Shown here: positions 44,525 to 56,991 of the stretch, piece by piece | Layout: the number at the start of each line of letters is the position of its first letter | Numbering within the stretch: the first letter of the stretch is position 1 | Source of the DNA: Xenoacremonium recifei | Lineage: Eukaryota; Ascomycota; Sordariomycetes; Hypocreales; Nectriaceae | Assembly: GCA_012184525.1 (NCBI GenBank) | Contig: WOFQ01000048.1 | Coordinates: forward strand, 124,001 to 188,000 | Direction: 5' to 3' | Length of the DNA stretch: 64,000 nt | Notes under the pieces: generated by a model | What the model was told of the DNA's origin: nothing | The model's database searches: none | What the model saw: the letters and a program-made list of their open reading frames with translations, nothing else | Translations under genes and position numbers: made by a program

Positions 44525-45942
44525 TCTCTGTGCCCTGTTTGGATTTAATTTTTATGCTTGTTACGATCGTGCGGTTGAATATTGGATGCTGGATATACCC
44601 TCCTAGGTGGACAGGACATGGGAATCATGGAACAAAACATAGTCATCAAAAAGCATGGACGGATAGATGGCCGGACAGATGTCTCGAGCATTTCGTACCC
44701 ATATAACGCAAGATGAACAGCTCACGCTGCGTGTTATTGCAGACATATCTTCCCAATCTCATACGTGCAAGTGCCCTTGGATGTGACCAATCCTAGGATA
44801 TGCTCTGAATTTCAGCTCGATACTAGGATTGATACATTGAAATCCCTCCGTACATTGAATCCCGCTATCGGATTAAGGTTGAGATGGGTTAGGAATTTGG
44901 ACCAGGATTCGGTGAGGTTCATCTGAAGGGTTTGGATTAGGTGTTTAGATGAGGCATTCAGATTAGGGTGTCAGTAAAAGAGTTCAGTTCAGGTATCTTC
45001 CTCAACATAAGTGTTCAAAGTCGGGCTGTTTTAGGGGGTTGTTGGCCACAGTAGCCAAGTGTTGAGTGCGCGACAGTCAGAACCCAAGAGCAACAGATTG
45101 ACTCACATAACTCTCACGCCCTTTGAGATAAGACATCACTGCAACTTCACATCATCGAACAGCAGGAACAATGTTTGTATGTCGACTGATATTGCGCAGC
45201 TGACTAACCACAAACCGGCGAGTTCACTTGAGACTCTATCCGCAAACGCTACCTCTCTTCTCCTCCCCAATCTAAAAAAGACGACGCTGACGACTCTGTT
45301 CCCCTACACACTCCTTATTTCAGTATTCCTTCTCAAAAACAACACCTCGAGCGTTCCAAGCATGCCAACTCCGAGCGGGGTCCCAATCACTTGAAAGGGG
45401 GGCATCCAAGAAAAACCGTCCAACGATAAGGGCAAGGAAGAATTTGACGAAACCATCCGATACTCCCCTGGTCCTCTCTACATGAATTTTGGGTCGCCAT
45501 CCGCGGTGTTCATCCACGCGGGGCATACATGACTTCTCTATTCCATCATTGCGTCTGAAAAAAGAAACAGGAAAACGAAATTTGTGTGGTTGTAGTATGA
45601 TGTGACGGGAATGGGAATGGAGTGTGGGTGGGGGTTGAATACATTTAGTGAAGTGGTCTGATGCTATGCCGATGGTAATGACGATGATGTGAAGCGTTGT
45701 GGAAGGGGTATTTCAATTATTGATGTGTCGTATGGGGTCTATATACACATGAAAGCGTCGTGGGGATCATGTTGCAATGCTGTGACGTGGAGCTGGGGTA
45801 TTTGGGCAGGGGAGAGAATGTCTTTGGGACTCGAGGGACTTGTATTGTTGGGCCACCTCGGAGCTCGAAGTCCCGTCAGCTTCTTGGGCTGGTGCTGGAG
45901 GCGCCTCTTTGTTGTTGTTTTTTATTGCCGTCACGAAGGGCT
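44525..45942. other. Intergenic region between convergent genes
   Basis: It holds the 3' flanks of the regulator gene (+) and of Kap95 (-). I see no gene. The segment 44860-45000 has several GGATTAGG/GATTAGG-type degenerate repeats. Confidence 0.55.
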
Positions 45943-48900
45943 TCAGGTCTGGGCCATGATGGTCTGAGAACCACCAAGCTGACGCTTGACCTGCTCGCGG
46001 GCCCATCGCGCCGTCTCAATAGTCCGAGGCTGGAACTCGCGGTTGGTCTTGGTCTCCTTGATCATAGCAGTGAGCCAATCCTGTCGGAAGATATCCACCA
46101 GCTCGCCGTTGGGATAGGTGTCAGCGAGGTCACTGCAACGATGTTAGTATATGTGTTTTGTGTCAGTAGCAAGTTACATACCCAATGACACCCATAGAAG
46201 CTCGCATAAGCGCCTCACTCCGGTTCAGGTCGCTGGCAATCAGGCTGAGAAGTCGGAAGATGGAAGTGACATGCTCCTGAAGGGCTTGGCCTGTGATGTT
46301 GTTAGCGGGATGGACTATTTCGCATGCAATCATGTTGCCACGTACTCTTGCCGCTTGTCTTCAGAGCAACGATGATGCCACTCCAAGCATCCATAATGCC
46401 TTCTCGGAGTGAGATGACGTAGTCGTACATCTCGTAAGGACCCTCGGGCGAAGCAGTGACAGTAGAGGCCTGCTCCAGAACCTGCGCGACAACAGACAGG
46501 TACGTCTCGAAGTGGCCACCGATGGCGCCCGCAATATCGCCGAAGCACTGCAGGATAGCAGGCTTGAATTGGTTGGCCAAGGCGGTGCTCTGCAGTCGAA
46601 TTAGCAAAAGAAACTGGATTTTAGGTCTTGGGAGGCATACCCTCAAGTTGTTGAGCAGGTAGTTCATGAAGTTGTCGCAGTAAGGTTGGCTACGCTCACC
46701 CATGGATCGTGTGATGTCACTGACGAGGCCGATAGCCATAGAGCACAAGCTGGGCTCCTCCTGGTTACCGAGCGCATTGTACAAGAACGGAGCAAAGGCA
46801 TCCATGTACTTGATAAAGTCCTCCTCCATCGCCGTGGACAATGCGCTAATGGTCGCGAAGACCGCCTCAGGCACGCTGGACTTGCCGCCCACGCTGTTGA
46901 GAATCTGGAGCAAAATCTGCATGATCCGGTCACCCTGGGGGATGATCTCCTTGTCAAGACGGGTGATGATGGCCTGGAGCACAGTGCACAGGCTGTTCTG
47001 CATCTCTTCAAGGGTGATCTTGTCCTCAACGCTCACGACCTGGCTCTGCATGGGCACCGTCTCCTCCAGTCGCTTGATGATGACATCCGAAAGGCTAGCC
47101 ACTGACGGGAGGCTCTCCGTAGCAGCGTTCTGAACAAACACGTTGAGCACCTCGTACGCCGCAGTTCGCACGGCAGTGTCTGCGTCTTGGCGGGCGGTAA
47201 CGTCCAGTAGGGAGCTGACAGCGTCGTTGAAATGAGGAGTGATGGGGTTGGTGGCAGCCCCAAAGTCGCCGGCGAAACGCTCAGCCAGGTTCATCAAAGC
47301 CCAGCAGCACGAGGGTGCCATCTTGGCGTTGCTGAGAAGACCCTTGAACAGAGACTCGATGAGCGTGGGCAGGTGGGTGGTCGGGTCGATGGCCTCGGAG
47401 CAGCTCTCGGTGATACGACCAAGGGCGTAGGCCGTCGAGTCCTTGACGTGGAGAGACTGGTCTTCCATCATGGTGATCAGGATAGGAAGAGCCTGCTTAA
47501 CGATGGGATCCAGCACCTTCTCGTCGGGTCCGTCCATGATGGCGCCGAAGGCGGAAACGGCGGCATCTCGGTTGTGCCAGTCGTCGGATCGCAGGTTAGC
47601 CTCGACAAACTGGAGGACGGGGGCGATAATAGCGGCGCCCACGGCCTGGGCGTAAAGCTGCAAGCACTGATACGCAGCGCGGGAAAGGTTGTACTCGTCG
47701 TCAGTAGCGTCCTCGTCCTGCTTGGTCAGGAGCAGGAGCAGCACGGGAACAACCTCGTTGGCGGCAACTCGGGCGAAGTTGTAAAAGTGACGCATCTGGT
47801 CGGAGCTCTCGACCTGGGCGTTGTCGTCCTCGATGGATATTTCCTCCTCGCAAACAGTGCTCCAGAATTCCACGGCCAGCTTAGCAACATCCTCGTCGTT
47901 GGACTTCATTCCCAGGATGGTAAGACCGAAGAGGGCCTTCTCCATGTAGAAACGCATGTTCTCGTAGTAGAGAGCCATGATTCGGTTCAGGCAGCCGAAG
48001 GCACCCTGCTGTATCCGGGAGTCATCGGCCTGGGTGGCCTCGCAAACAACCTGCATGATGTAATTTCGCTCGCCCTCGTGCTTGAAGTTGTTGCCAACAA
48101 ACTCCAGCGAGTCACCAAGGGCGGTAATGGCGGCGAGGCGGACCTCGGGGTTGTTCTCCTCCTTTCGGGCACCCTGGACGACGGCAGTCAGGATAGCGTT
48201 CGAGTGCGCCACGAGGGCCAATCGAAGTTCCGAGTCCTGGCTCTCGCAGACATAACCGATGGTGGTCAACGAGGCCTGCTTCTGATGGTCGGCACCTTCG
48301 CTAACGTTCTTGACGAGGAACGGCATCAGGTCAGGCCATTGGTTACGGGGCAGCTCGATGGCGGCGATGGACGAGATGACCTGGGCAGCGGCATTGCCCG
48401 CCTGGGAGTTGCTGGAGCTCAGGGTCTGGAGGGTAAGCTGCTTGACGCGGTTCTTGGTCTCGTCGTCGGTTTGTTGAAGCCATTTTGACTGCAGTTCTTG
48501 ATGGCGAGCATAGTCGCGGGTTGTGAAAGCGTTCTTGAGGGCGATACCGGCAGCGGCTCGAATGGATCCGTCGGCAGAGTCGTTGGCCAACTCCTGGACG
48601 AGGGTTGCGAGGTATAGGGGCTAGAGAAAAGGCGAAGGAGGTTAGCGAGATTCGACGTCGACTTCCTGGGGCGCGGCTGAGGGCCGCCTTTTCAGGAGCC
48701 CGGCGGAGAGGGGGCGAAGGGGAGATGATGGGAACGTACAAAGTTGCTCTCGGCAGCTTGGGTGAGTTGTTGTTCAGCGGCGTTTCTGAGGTTCGCGTCT
48801 GCACGGCCAGTTAGTATGACGTCTGGAGGCTCCCGGGGATACGGGAGGACCGCGATGGCGGCATCTGCTGCGAGAGGAGGGGGTGCAAGGCAGCGAGAGA

Positions 48901-49005
48901 AACTAGCAGCAACGCGCGAGCGAGACGGCCAGGGGAATGGTGCAGAGGGCACTTACCGGGCGACAGCGAATTCGCGAGCACCTGGTTTATCTCTGAGCTC
49001 GACAT
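45943..49005 (-). CDS. KAP95: Importin subunit beta-1 (karyopherin Kap95)
   Basis: It carries importin-alpha/cargo complexes through nuclear pores and releases them on Ran-GTP. The product has 876 residues, standard for the family, from six exons: 49005-48957, 48798-48740, 48620-46641, 46589-46346, 46290-46182, 46132-45943. The introns are 158, 119, 51, 55 and 49 bp. The joins give the conserved N-terminus MSSSEINQVLANSLSPDANL..., ESNFPLYLATLVQELAND and IRAAAGIALKNAF. HEAT repeats run throughout. The acidic loop is partly visible as EEEISIEDDNAQVES. NRDAAVSAFGAIMDGP, VKDSTAYALGRI and NREFQPRTIETARWAREQV are family signatures. The 51-bp third intron (46590-46640) is in phase and stop-free but splits LLNNLR-STALANQFKP, so it is an intron and not an insertion. 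The C-terminus ends QTIMAQT. It is essential in yeast, and I see no damage. Confidence 0.97.
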
Positions 49006-51738
49006 TGTGGGCTATTGCGAGAGAATCTCGATCATGCGCGGGGAGGGGAAAGGAGGGGAGAGAAGGCTGTCTGTCGTCGAGGCGGACAGGCAGTTGTAGG
49101 GCGCACGTGTCAAGAGGGTGAGGGTGGTGGTTGACTTGACGAAGGCGGAGAACGCGGGGGTTATTTTTTTTCCCACGACCGCCAGGAGACAGCGAGAGAG
49201 GCCACTGTGACAGCTGCTGCGGCTCTGTAAGGCGTAGAGAGAGGTTGAGAGCTGGGTGGTTCTCGAGAAAAGAAGAAGGAAAAAAAATAATAAGCAAGTG
49301 AAGTGAAATCCGGATCCGTGTCGGTGGCGCTGGAAGGAGGACTCAGGGCGCGTTCACAGCAGCAGGCAGGAGACCGAGACAAAGAAGGGCTTGTCGCACA
49401 CGGCGTTTGGCGTTGAGAGGTGGGTGTGGATTGGGTGCAGGTGGGAGGAAGAAGACTGGAAGCCGTAGCTCTTCTCTCTTGTTGGTGAGCGAGAGGAGAG
49501 ATTCCCTACCGCCACTTTGCTATTCCCTGGTAGGGCAAAGGCGAAGGGGGGGCAGCAACTCGCACAGTGCACTTTGGCACTTGGTAGGGCCCGCCCAGCT
49601 GGGTCTGTCCGTGAATGACGACGGCGAGAGTCGAGTCGTGATTGAGCGGTGGATGGCGGAGCTCTGGGTTGGAAGAGAACAGATTATGGTCGTGATGAAG
49701 AGAAGGAGGAAAAGGGAGATGAAGGAGAAACGTCCGCGTTTGTCCAGGTCGAGCCCCAGGTCAAGAAGGAGCTCCTGGTGTAGGACCCTTCCGTTTAGGT
49801 TTCGTGAACGCGGAAGCTGGGGCAGCATTCTGCACACTTCCATCATCGTCACTGACTGACCGTGCTCCACCGCTCACACTGTGCTCTCCAGCGGGCTGCA
49901 GCCCAGCCCAGCGCTCGCCGAAGGCCACAGCCGCCGTCTCACCCAATCGCAGGCCCGTAGTTTCCCGGGCTAACCTCGCTTAAGCCTCACCTCAGAACCC
50001 CTCCTCCTGAGGCGCCGTGCCAGACCGCCCCCTCCTCCAGTGAGAGCAGCGTCACCGTACAGTGCGCCTTACGCAAACGCTGGCTGCGAGGCGAGCCGTC
50101 TGCGCATGCGCGCATTGCAGCAGCAGGGCTGTGGCCACGGGCAGCGGCCGGGCGGGTGGTCGGGCGGCACCTCAGCTGCTGGGTTGCCGCACTAGAATGC
50201 ACTGTTCCAGCGGGCGCTCCAGCGCTGCGTCACTGCCTGGGCTCTGTCGTCACCACCACCTCCACGAACGAACGCCCTGATACTGACTGATACGCCGATA
50301 GCAAATGGTCTGACACGCAAGAGATATGCCGGACAGGGTTTGGTTTCCCATCCATTCCTCCGTCTTGCCTTCCATCCCTCCAATATTGTATCAACGTTTA
50401 GGTTTCCCGTCCCATTCCCATCCCGCAAGCGCCCTCGAGTTTCGCTGCCCTTTTTGCACTTTCGGTTTGTTGCTTCTTGTTGACTCACTCAACTCGCCCC
50501 CTCCTTCACCCGCTTCTAACCCGTTCCTGTTGTTTGTATTGACTGCCCCTCAGCTGGGCTCAGTAAATATTGCAATAATCCATCGGTCCCACTCTTCCAC
50601 GGCAACCACCGCCTGTCTACCCGCTTGACCTTTCCACCTTCAGGGCCTCATTAAAGAATCATTAAAGAGTCGTCGATGAATTTTTCATCGCGATATTATA
50701 GGTCACAGATCTCTATGCCCTGAAGAACCAGGGGAAATGCCTTCGGTTTCACGTGTCGAATTACTTCTTCGATTAAAGTCTGCACTCTGAAGGTCGTACT
50801 GATTGCTTCGAGGATGAAGTCAGACACCAATAAACCCAAGATGAATGCCAATTGATGATCAACTCCCGTATTTCTATAAGTGCGTCCATATGGTCCAAGC
50901 TTGCGTCCCTGAATATCCAATTCATACCAACTACCGTGAACCACACGTCATGACTCTGGAGAAGGGCAGACTCATGTCTCGGAATAAGGTCCAGCTAGCT
51001 CCCGTAGCCTAGACATCGCAATCTTCATCCTTCACACGATTGCAATATCGGCATTGTCGAAGGATAGCACGTTCCAACTTTTTGAGACATTACCTATTTC
51101 CCCGGGCTTGACTTTGCTATTTCATTTACCACTTCCTCGTTTCCCAAACACCTCCCTTTTATATTAATTACACCGTGCCGTCACCAAGGGCTTAAATGGA
51201 CGCCTTCTCCCAGTTTGTCTAGTCTAGTCAACACAGATTTTACCATTCAAGGGCACGAAAGAGACAGTAATACTAATCATAAGTCATTGAGATTGAAGTC
51301 GTTAAGTCGTTAAATCCTCCTCTCCCATCTGTGTCTTATCCAAATTATCTAGCCAAGTAGCTACACCAACAAAAGCCGCCGCTATGTGGATTTCATCTCG
51401 TCTCATGGGTTCATACAATTCGAAACAATCCATCCCGTCCCAAACGCACACATATCCCAAGATAAGGTAGTAATAGTAAACACGACTGATGAATGCCATC
51501 CTTCCTCCTCCGCCATACTATACTCAATGCCATCAGCTCTCACCATCGCCTGGTCCGTCCTGTAGGTCCAAGAGTCTAACCAGAAAGGGATCCGGCCGTT
51601 ATCATAATAGAGCAGTAATTGTCGTTGTTGCTGTCTCGTGGGTCTCATTCGATAGCATGTGATCTTATTGTTGTACTCCTTCTCCCCCGCCCTCAGGTAG
51701 TTCACGTCTACCTGAGCAGCCAAGTCATTGGGCAACGC
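49006..51738. other. Intergenic region, no supported gene
   Basis: The left part is the Kap95 promoter and leader; it is rich in GA on the plus strand (CT on the coding strand), as expected for a highly expressed fungal gene. A frame at 51403-51735 lies in the 3' flank of the next gene and has no family resemblance. The segment 50640-51300 is AT-richer. Confidence 0.55.
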
Positions 51739-53457
51739 TTAGCGGATGTATCTTCGTGGCCGTCGGCTGTCATACACCACCTCCCGCTCAACGACCTCAT
51801 CCCACTTAGGGTAGTGGCCGTGGCGGCTGCGCTCCCACTCAACCTCGTCATAGTATTCTCGCTCCCGCTCAATCTCGCGAGTGCGCTGTTTCCGCGCCCG
51901 ACGGATCTCATCCGAGATGTCTACCAGGCGAAGGACGTCATCCTGGCATATCAAGTCAGTACTTATCTTTTCTCCGTATCCGGCCTGAATGGGTTTACTC
52001 ACATATTTTAGATACTCCATGATGTAGAAAAACTTATCAGTCTCCTCATACTCGTAACCGATCTCCTCGATGGCTTCTCGAACGACGAGGTCCTTTGTGA
52101 TTTCGGTCCACATATCCCGTGGCTGCGGCTGCGGCGCGGGCCGAGTAATCCGCCGATCCGTGACCTTTTCAATATCAATCTCTCGGTCTCGGTCGTAAAC
52201 GGAGACGCTCAGGCGATCACGAGTTGGTGGCGGGGACGGCTCCTTTGGAGACGGGAGAGGGAGAGGAACAGGGACCAGCTCGCCATCTCTCTCTGGGATG
52301 AACTTGGTGCGGCGGACGCCGCTATACCTCGTCCAAGTAGTATCAGTGCTGCCACCGCCGATACCGTCCATGCGAATGCGCTCGGTTCCAGGAGGGACGT
52401 CAACGATCGCCCAATCCTTGGTGGCACCACCCCAGGCTTCACCCATCCTACCGCGAGAATCAACTTTGGAAGTGAGATATTCGGCCTCCTCGTCAACAGC
52501 TGAGGAACGCGGAGCGGCTGAGTGAGCACGGCGGCGGCTCGACTCATCTACAATCAGGCGCTCATCTCGGCGGATCACCAGGTCATCATCATGGTACTTG
52601 GAGCGCCGCTCACGGCTGGGGGACCGGTGCCGCGAAACCGATCGGCGAATGTCGACGTCAACCTCGGTCTTGCCTTTAGAGAGTTGGATATCAATGTCCG
52701 TCTCCCGCTCCCGGACTCGAGAGCGCGAACGGGCTCGTGGCTTAGGGGCTGGAGGCGGTGAGGGCGGCCTGACTTGGACGACGCCTGATACTCTGTCAGT
52801 TTCCAGGCGTTTCGAAAGTTGGGGGCGAAACTTACCATGGTCGATGTCCCGATAGTGGGTGATGACCTCTCGTTCGATGATGGGGCCCTTGATCACCTCG
52901 GGCTTGGGGGGAGGAACCGGAGAGGGAGCTCGCGAAGGGATTCTCTCCTTCTCCCGCTCGACGATGCGGGTGCGGATTCGCTCCTCCTCGATGGGCGGAG
53001 ACGGCGACGGACGAGGTCGCTCAACGTATCGGATCACACGGGGAGAAGGAGATCTCTTGCGGGAGGGCTCCCTCACACGCTCCCGCTCCCGCTCCGTAAT
53101 GCGAGTGCGAGAGCGTTCGAACTCCTGGTCATTATAGGAAACTGGCGAGAGGCTTCTGGGCCGGCGAACGAGTCGCTCCTCGCGGACTCGAGTGATGGGG
53201 CTAGGGCTCCGGTGACGGTGCCGGTCGACAGTCTCGACCTGACGCTGGCGGAGGACCACGGGGCCAGCCTCGGTGCGGCGGGCATCCTCTCGCAAAAATG
53301 CCGGCGTTCGGTCTTCAGAAGCACGAGATCGCGGAGGGCTGATGGTGACGGTACGGCGGCGATAATCGTCTTCGACAAGCTCGGGAGCTGAGCGACGAGG
53401 GGCGGTATAGTAGTCCCGCTCCTCGAACTCGGTGGTCCGGACGTTGCGATGGGCCAT
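51739..53457 (-). CDS. Arg/Ser/Pro-rich protein of unknown function, probable DUF8035 type
   Basis: A 535-residue protein in three exons: 53457-52836, 52784-52003 and 51942-51739. The introns are 51 bp (52785-52835, GTAAGT...TCAG) and 60 bp (51943-52002, GTGAGT...CCAG). Both are multiples of three without stops, so an unspliced reading is open, but the splice signals are strong and the joins give DIDHGVVQVRPPSPPP and MEYLKYDDVLRLVDISDEIRRAR. Residues 1-250 are highly charged with SPSP/RSRSR-type dipeptides (RHRHRSPSPITRVREE). The ordered part is C-terminal: MWTEITKDLVVREAIEEIGYEYEETDKFFYIMEYLKY... fits what I remember of fungal DUF8035. RS-rich sequence suggests an RNA-processing or nuclear setting, but there is no RRM or zinc finger. 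Start: ATG at 53457, MAHRNVRTTEFEERDYY. Confidence 0.8.
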   Translation of the reverse strand: MAHRNVRTTEFEERDYYTAPRRSAPELVEDDYRRRTVTISPPRSRASEDRTPAFLREDARRTEAGPVVLRQRQVETVDRHRHRSPSPITRVREERLVRRPRSLSPVSYNDQEFERSRTRITERERERVREPSRKRSPSPRVIRYVERPRPSPSPPIEEERIRTRIVEREKERIPSRAPSPVPPPKPEVIKGPIIEREVITHYRDIDHGKFRPQLSKRLETDRVSGVVQVRPPSPPPAPKPRARSRSRVRERETDIDIQLSKGKTEVDVDIRRSVSRHRSPSRERRSKYHDDDLVIRRDERLIVDESSRRRAHSAAPRSSAVDEEAEYLTSKVDSRGRMGEAWGGATKDWAIVDVPPGTERIRMDGIGGGSTDTTWTRYSGVRRTKFIPERDGELVPVPLPLPSPKEPSPPPTRDRLSVSVYDRDREIDIEKVTDRRITRPAPQPQPRDMWTEITKDLVVREAIEEIGYEYEETDKFFYIMEYLKYVSKPIQAGYGEKISTDLICQDDVLRLVDISDEIRRARKQRTREIEREREYYDEVEWERSRHGHYPKWDEVVEREVVYDSRRPRRYIR

Positions 53458-54116
53458 CTCTGGCAGCTGGAAAGCGACAGATTTCTCCGTCTCTGCCTTT
53501 TTCTTCCTTTGTTGTCTGGTTTGTGGGAAGAGAAGCAAGCAGACGACGACTCGAGTCTGGGCTGGCTGATGTGAGCTAGAGCGGGGTTCTCGTCTCGCTA
53601 ACAGCTAACAGAGGCGATGACGACAGAGTCAGATGCCAGCAGCGAGGGACAGATGGGTGATGGTGGGAAAAGCAAAGAGCTGGGCTGGCCGCGGACCAAA
53701 GAGAGGAGGGTGTTTGAGGACAAGCAGCTCAGCGCTGGCGTCGGCGAGGACCAGACAAGTTTTAATCGCGCGGCAGGCACGATGAAGCAAGCAACAAGCA
53801 AGCAAGCAGGCACGCAGCCCGGACGGGAATCAAATCAGGGTCAGACTCCAAGAGGGCGCCAGCCAAACGTCGTCATCCGACAGTTTTCGATGAAGGGCCA
53901 CCCCGGACAGTGGCTGAAGGGCCCTAATGGAGGTAATGGAGGGGGCTGGGCGACTGTTCAGTGGATGAAGCTGGGCAGTAGGAGCGGGGTTTCGCCTCCA
54001 TCCGCTCGCTAGCAACTGCTGGGACAAGGCGAAGGCGGACCGCGCGGGAGCCCAAGTAGTGTGGATATCTTTATTTCTTGAATTGAATGCCGGGACAATG
54101 CAAGAAAGAGAGCGAG

Positions 54117-54147
<31 letters not shown>

Positions 54148-56991
54148 CTCTCAGCGGCAGACTGCATGAGTGAGCCTACTTTCTCCTCTTTGGCTGTCTT
54201 TTGCCCCCCTCCTCCTATCCCCGTCTCACCTCACAGTTGGTCTCACCCGCTATCCCATGGCTGCCCAATGAGCCGGCCCCGTTGCTGCCCACGCGAACGG
54301 TGGCCTGGGAGCATGACCATCTCCATCCATCCAGCCTGATGACTCCAGTCAGTCAGACAAAGCCAAGCTGGGCTGGGCTGGCGTGACTAACGGCGATTTA
54401 ACCCTAACGGATGGCGGGCTCGGCAGTGCTCAACTCTACATCCTATTATACGCTCTCTTAATGTTATGTTCTGCATCTTGGCCAAGCTTCCAGCTCGTGT
54501 GGATAGCCTGGCAGCGAGCGAATGGAACCATTGACGCAATAGTGCAGCGCCTCTCCCTCTCCAAAGACGAGACTCTCCAATCCCCACCGCCATGTGCCTG
54601 TCGTATCGTTCCCGAACTCGTCCTCGCAACGGGGATGTTGCTGGACTCGACAGCAGCCCAATCGTGAAGATCGCCATTGAATCAAGAACCCAACGATAAT
54701 TACATACAGCCCTCCCCCAGAATGGATGCCCTGCACTAATGGGGAGAGGCTGTGGAGGGCGAGGGCTCACTCATCCACCACCACTGCCACTGCACTCCAT
54801 CATGCGTCCAATATCTGTCTGTCACATGCGGCTGCTTGCATCTTAGCTAGTCCACAATCATAAATCAATCGGCCAACCCGTCTCAAAAGCCCACCAAAAG
54901 GCAAACGACTGCATAACATCTCGTAAACTTCTGGCCAGGCGACCAAAAAGGCATCCGTTGGCTGTGTCGAGGCTCAACTAATCTCAACAGCCCAGTCAGC
55001 CCACAGAGCCTCCCGTTGAATGCACCCTGGCCCGTTCTGGAGGCCTTGCTGTTAAAAACAGGCTCTCAATTGCCACAGGCGAACACAGTTACAGTCGATG
55101 GACATCTCCAACGCCCCAACGCCGAAATCAAGCTGGACTCAAAGCGTAGTCCTGCGCACGTTCCAAGGCATTGTGTATCGGGCAGGACAATCTCCATTCT
55201 TCATGCCCAGCCTTCATCCCATACCCCTGTTACTCCATATCTTGTCCTCTGATGCCTTTTCACATTGCACAATTGGAATTCCAAGGCTACAATCCACCGC
55301 ACCATTCCCACCCCAACATCTCTCCACCTCATCAGGGCCCTACCCTGTAGCGTAGCATCCCTCCGTTTTTCATCTTGCACTGTTTCCAATGTGCAACTCA
55401 TTAGGATGAGTGGCCTTTAACTTGTACTTTTGGAAGCCTCGATGCACTTTGGGCCTGTGAAATGTGGCGCTGCCCGTTTCCGGTGTCGTTGCTTGCCAGT
55501 CGCCTCGCCGTGACTAACGCCTACCGAAATCTACAGTACTGTAAACTAAAGAATACTTGGAGATTGAGGTTGAGAATTTAAACCCAGGGTCCTAATCAAA
55601 CATTCAAATTTTACTTACACAGTAGACCCAGATGAGCGTTAAGGCCAGAAATTTTACTTCTCACGACTCTTGGGAGTCGGGCTGTTAGATGCGCCATAGT
55701 AAGACCCTGTTCACTTACATCACCACTAGTTCCTGCACCAACACTTTCAACAGCCCTGCAGATCGACAGGGTCACAACAAAGATATGACTTACTTACGGC
55801 GCAGTTAGTACATCCCATGAATTCCACCCCTCCTCGCCTCCTCGCCGAGTTCATTGGGGCGGAAGGACCGGGCCAACGGTAACACCATCGGCGCCTCCCG
55901 AGGCTTGCCGGGATGGCTTCCCAAGCCTCGTTGAGGCCCAGAACATGTATTATGCTGTGGCTGAAGTTCTGTACCAAGCAATGACTCGGCATATCCGGCT
56001 CGGCGAGGCAGCTGGGCTGCATATTACAGAGTTAGTTGTTGCCTCTGGCTGACTGGCCTTGATCATCTAAGTTCTGAGACGATGCAGTTTGGCAGAGGTT
56101 GGTTAATCGACGATGAGAAATGGAAACTATATTGAATATTGAATCAAAAGAATATTATAAACTTAGCTTAGGGATACTTAGCCCCGTCAAATTCTGTTAA
56201 GAACGCGACAGTTTAGAGATTTATGTTGCAGATAAGTAATAAAGAAGTATCACGAGACTCGCGCAACCTTAGATCAGAATGAAGACTAGAGAAGAAATCA
56301 TTCCATATGACATATTAATTAAAAGCATACCTCAAACGCTGATTCACGGAGACTTCTTCTTTATAAAGCCGACATGTTTTTATCGTCTCATAACTGGCGT
56401 GACATTCGCTGAAGCCCCCGACAGCCGGTGATTCACACTACAGACCATCTACCTAAGTCACTGACTTCTCAAATATACATAGATGAAAGCTCTGGAACTC
56501 GGCACTACTGAAGAATATGGAACGGAGAATACGTAGCCATCGGGTTGAACAGATATGCATCAACTTTTCATCCACCCATCTCATCACAGAGTCTCACCCC
56601 CCATCAATCACAATCACACTCCAATCCCACCATCACTCACGTATCACGCCCTTATGAAAATTGCCAGCCACATAACAGCCCAAATCACACCAACCTAACC
56701 GAGTGATAGACGCACTCACCTCGCACCAGTGTGATACAAGCGCGCGTATATGCACCCTCACCCAAAGCTCAATACGATCACAGGCAAGCCACACATCATC
56801 AACGCGAATCACACACATCACCCGCCAGCTGAAACGGAGCACATTAAAAAAAAAAAAGACTGAGAAGTGTTGTTTTTGTGTATTGCCTAACCATACGAAG
56901 AGACCAAAGCAAGAAAACCAAAAGCCACACAAAACCCATAATAACCCCTTACCCCAGACCACCCCAATTACCTACCACACACGCCCGTCCC
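53458..56991. other. Long intergenic region (3.5 kb), no supported gene
   Basis: It contains the promoter of the Arg/Ser-rich gene, a long GA repeat at 54121-54147, and an AT-rich block at about 55500-56400. The right end is the 3' flank of phosphofructokinase and includes an A12 tract near 56846. No gene is supported on either strand. Confidence 0.5.
54121..54147. repeat. Dinucleotide microsatellite (AG)x13
   Basis: Twenty-seven bases of uninterrupted AG repeat in intergenic DNA, about 660 bp upstream of the Arg/Ser-rich gene. Confidence 0.95.

Noticed and set aside
47232..48488. 418-codon frame opposite importin beta
   Set aside because: It is an antisense shadow of conserved HEAT-repeat coding sequence with no motif of its own.
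51403..51735. 110-codon minus-strand frame just after the Arg/Ser-rich gene
   Set aside because: It has no homology signal or splice context, and its position fits the 3' untranslated region of that gene.
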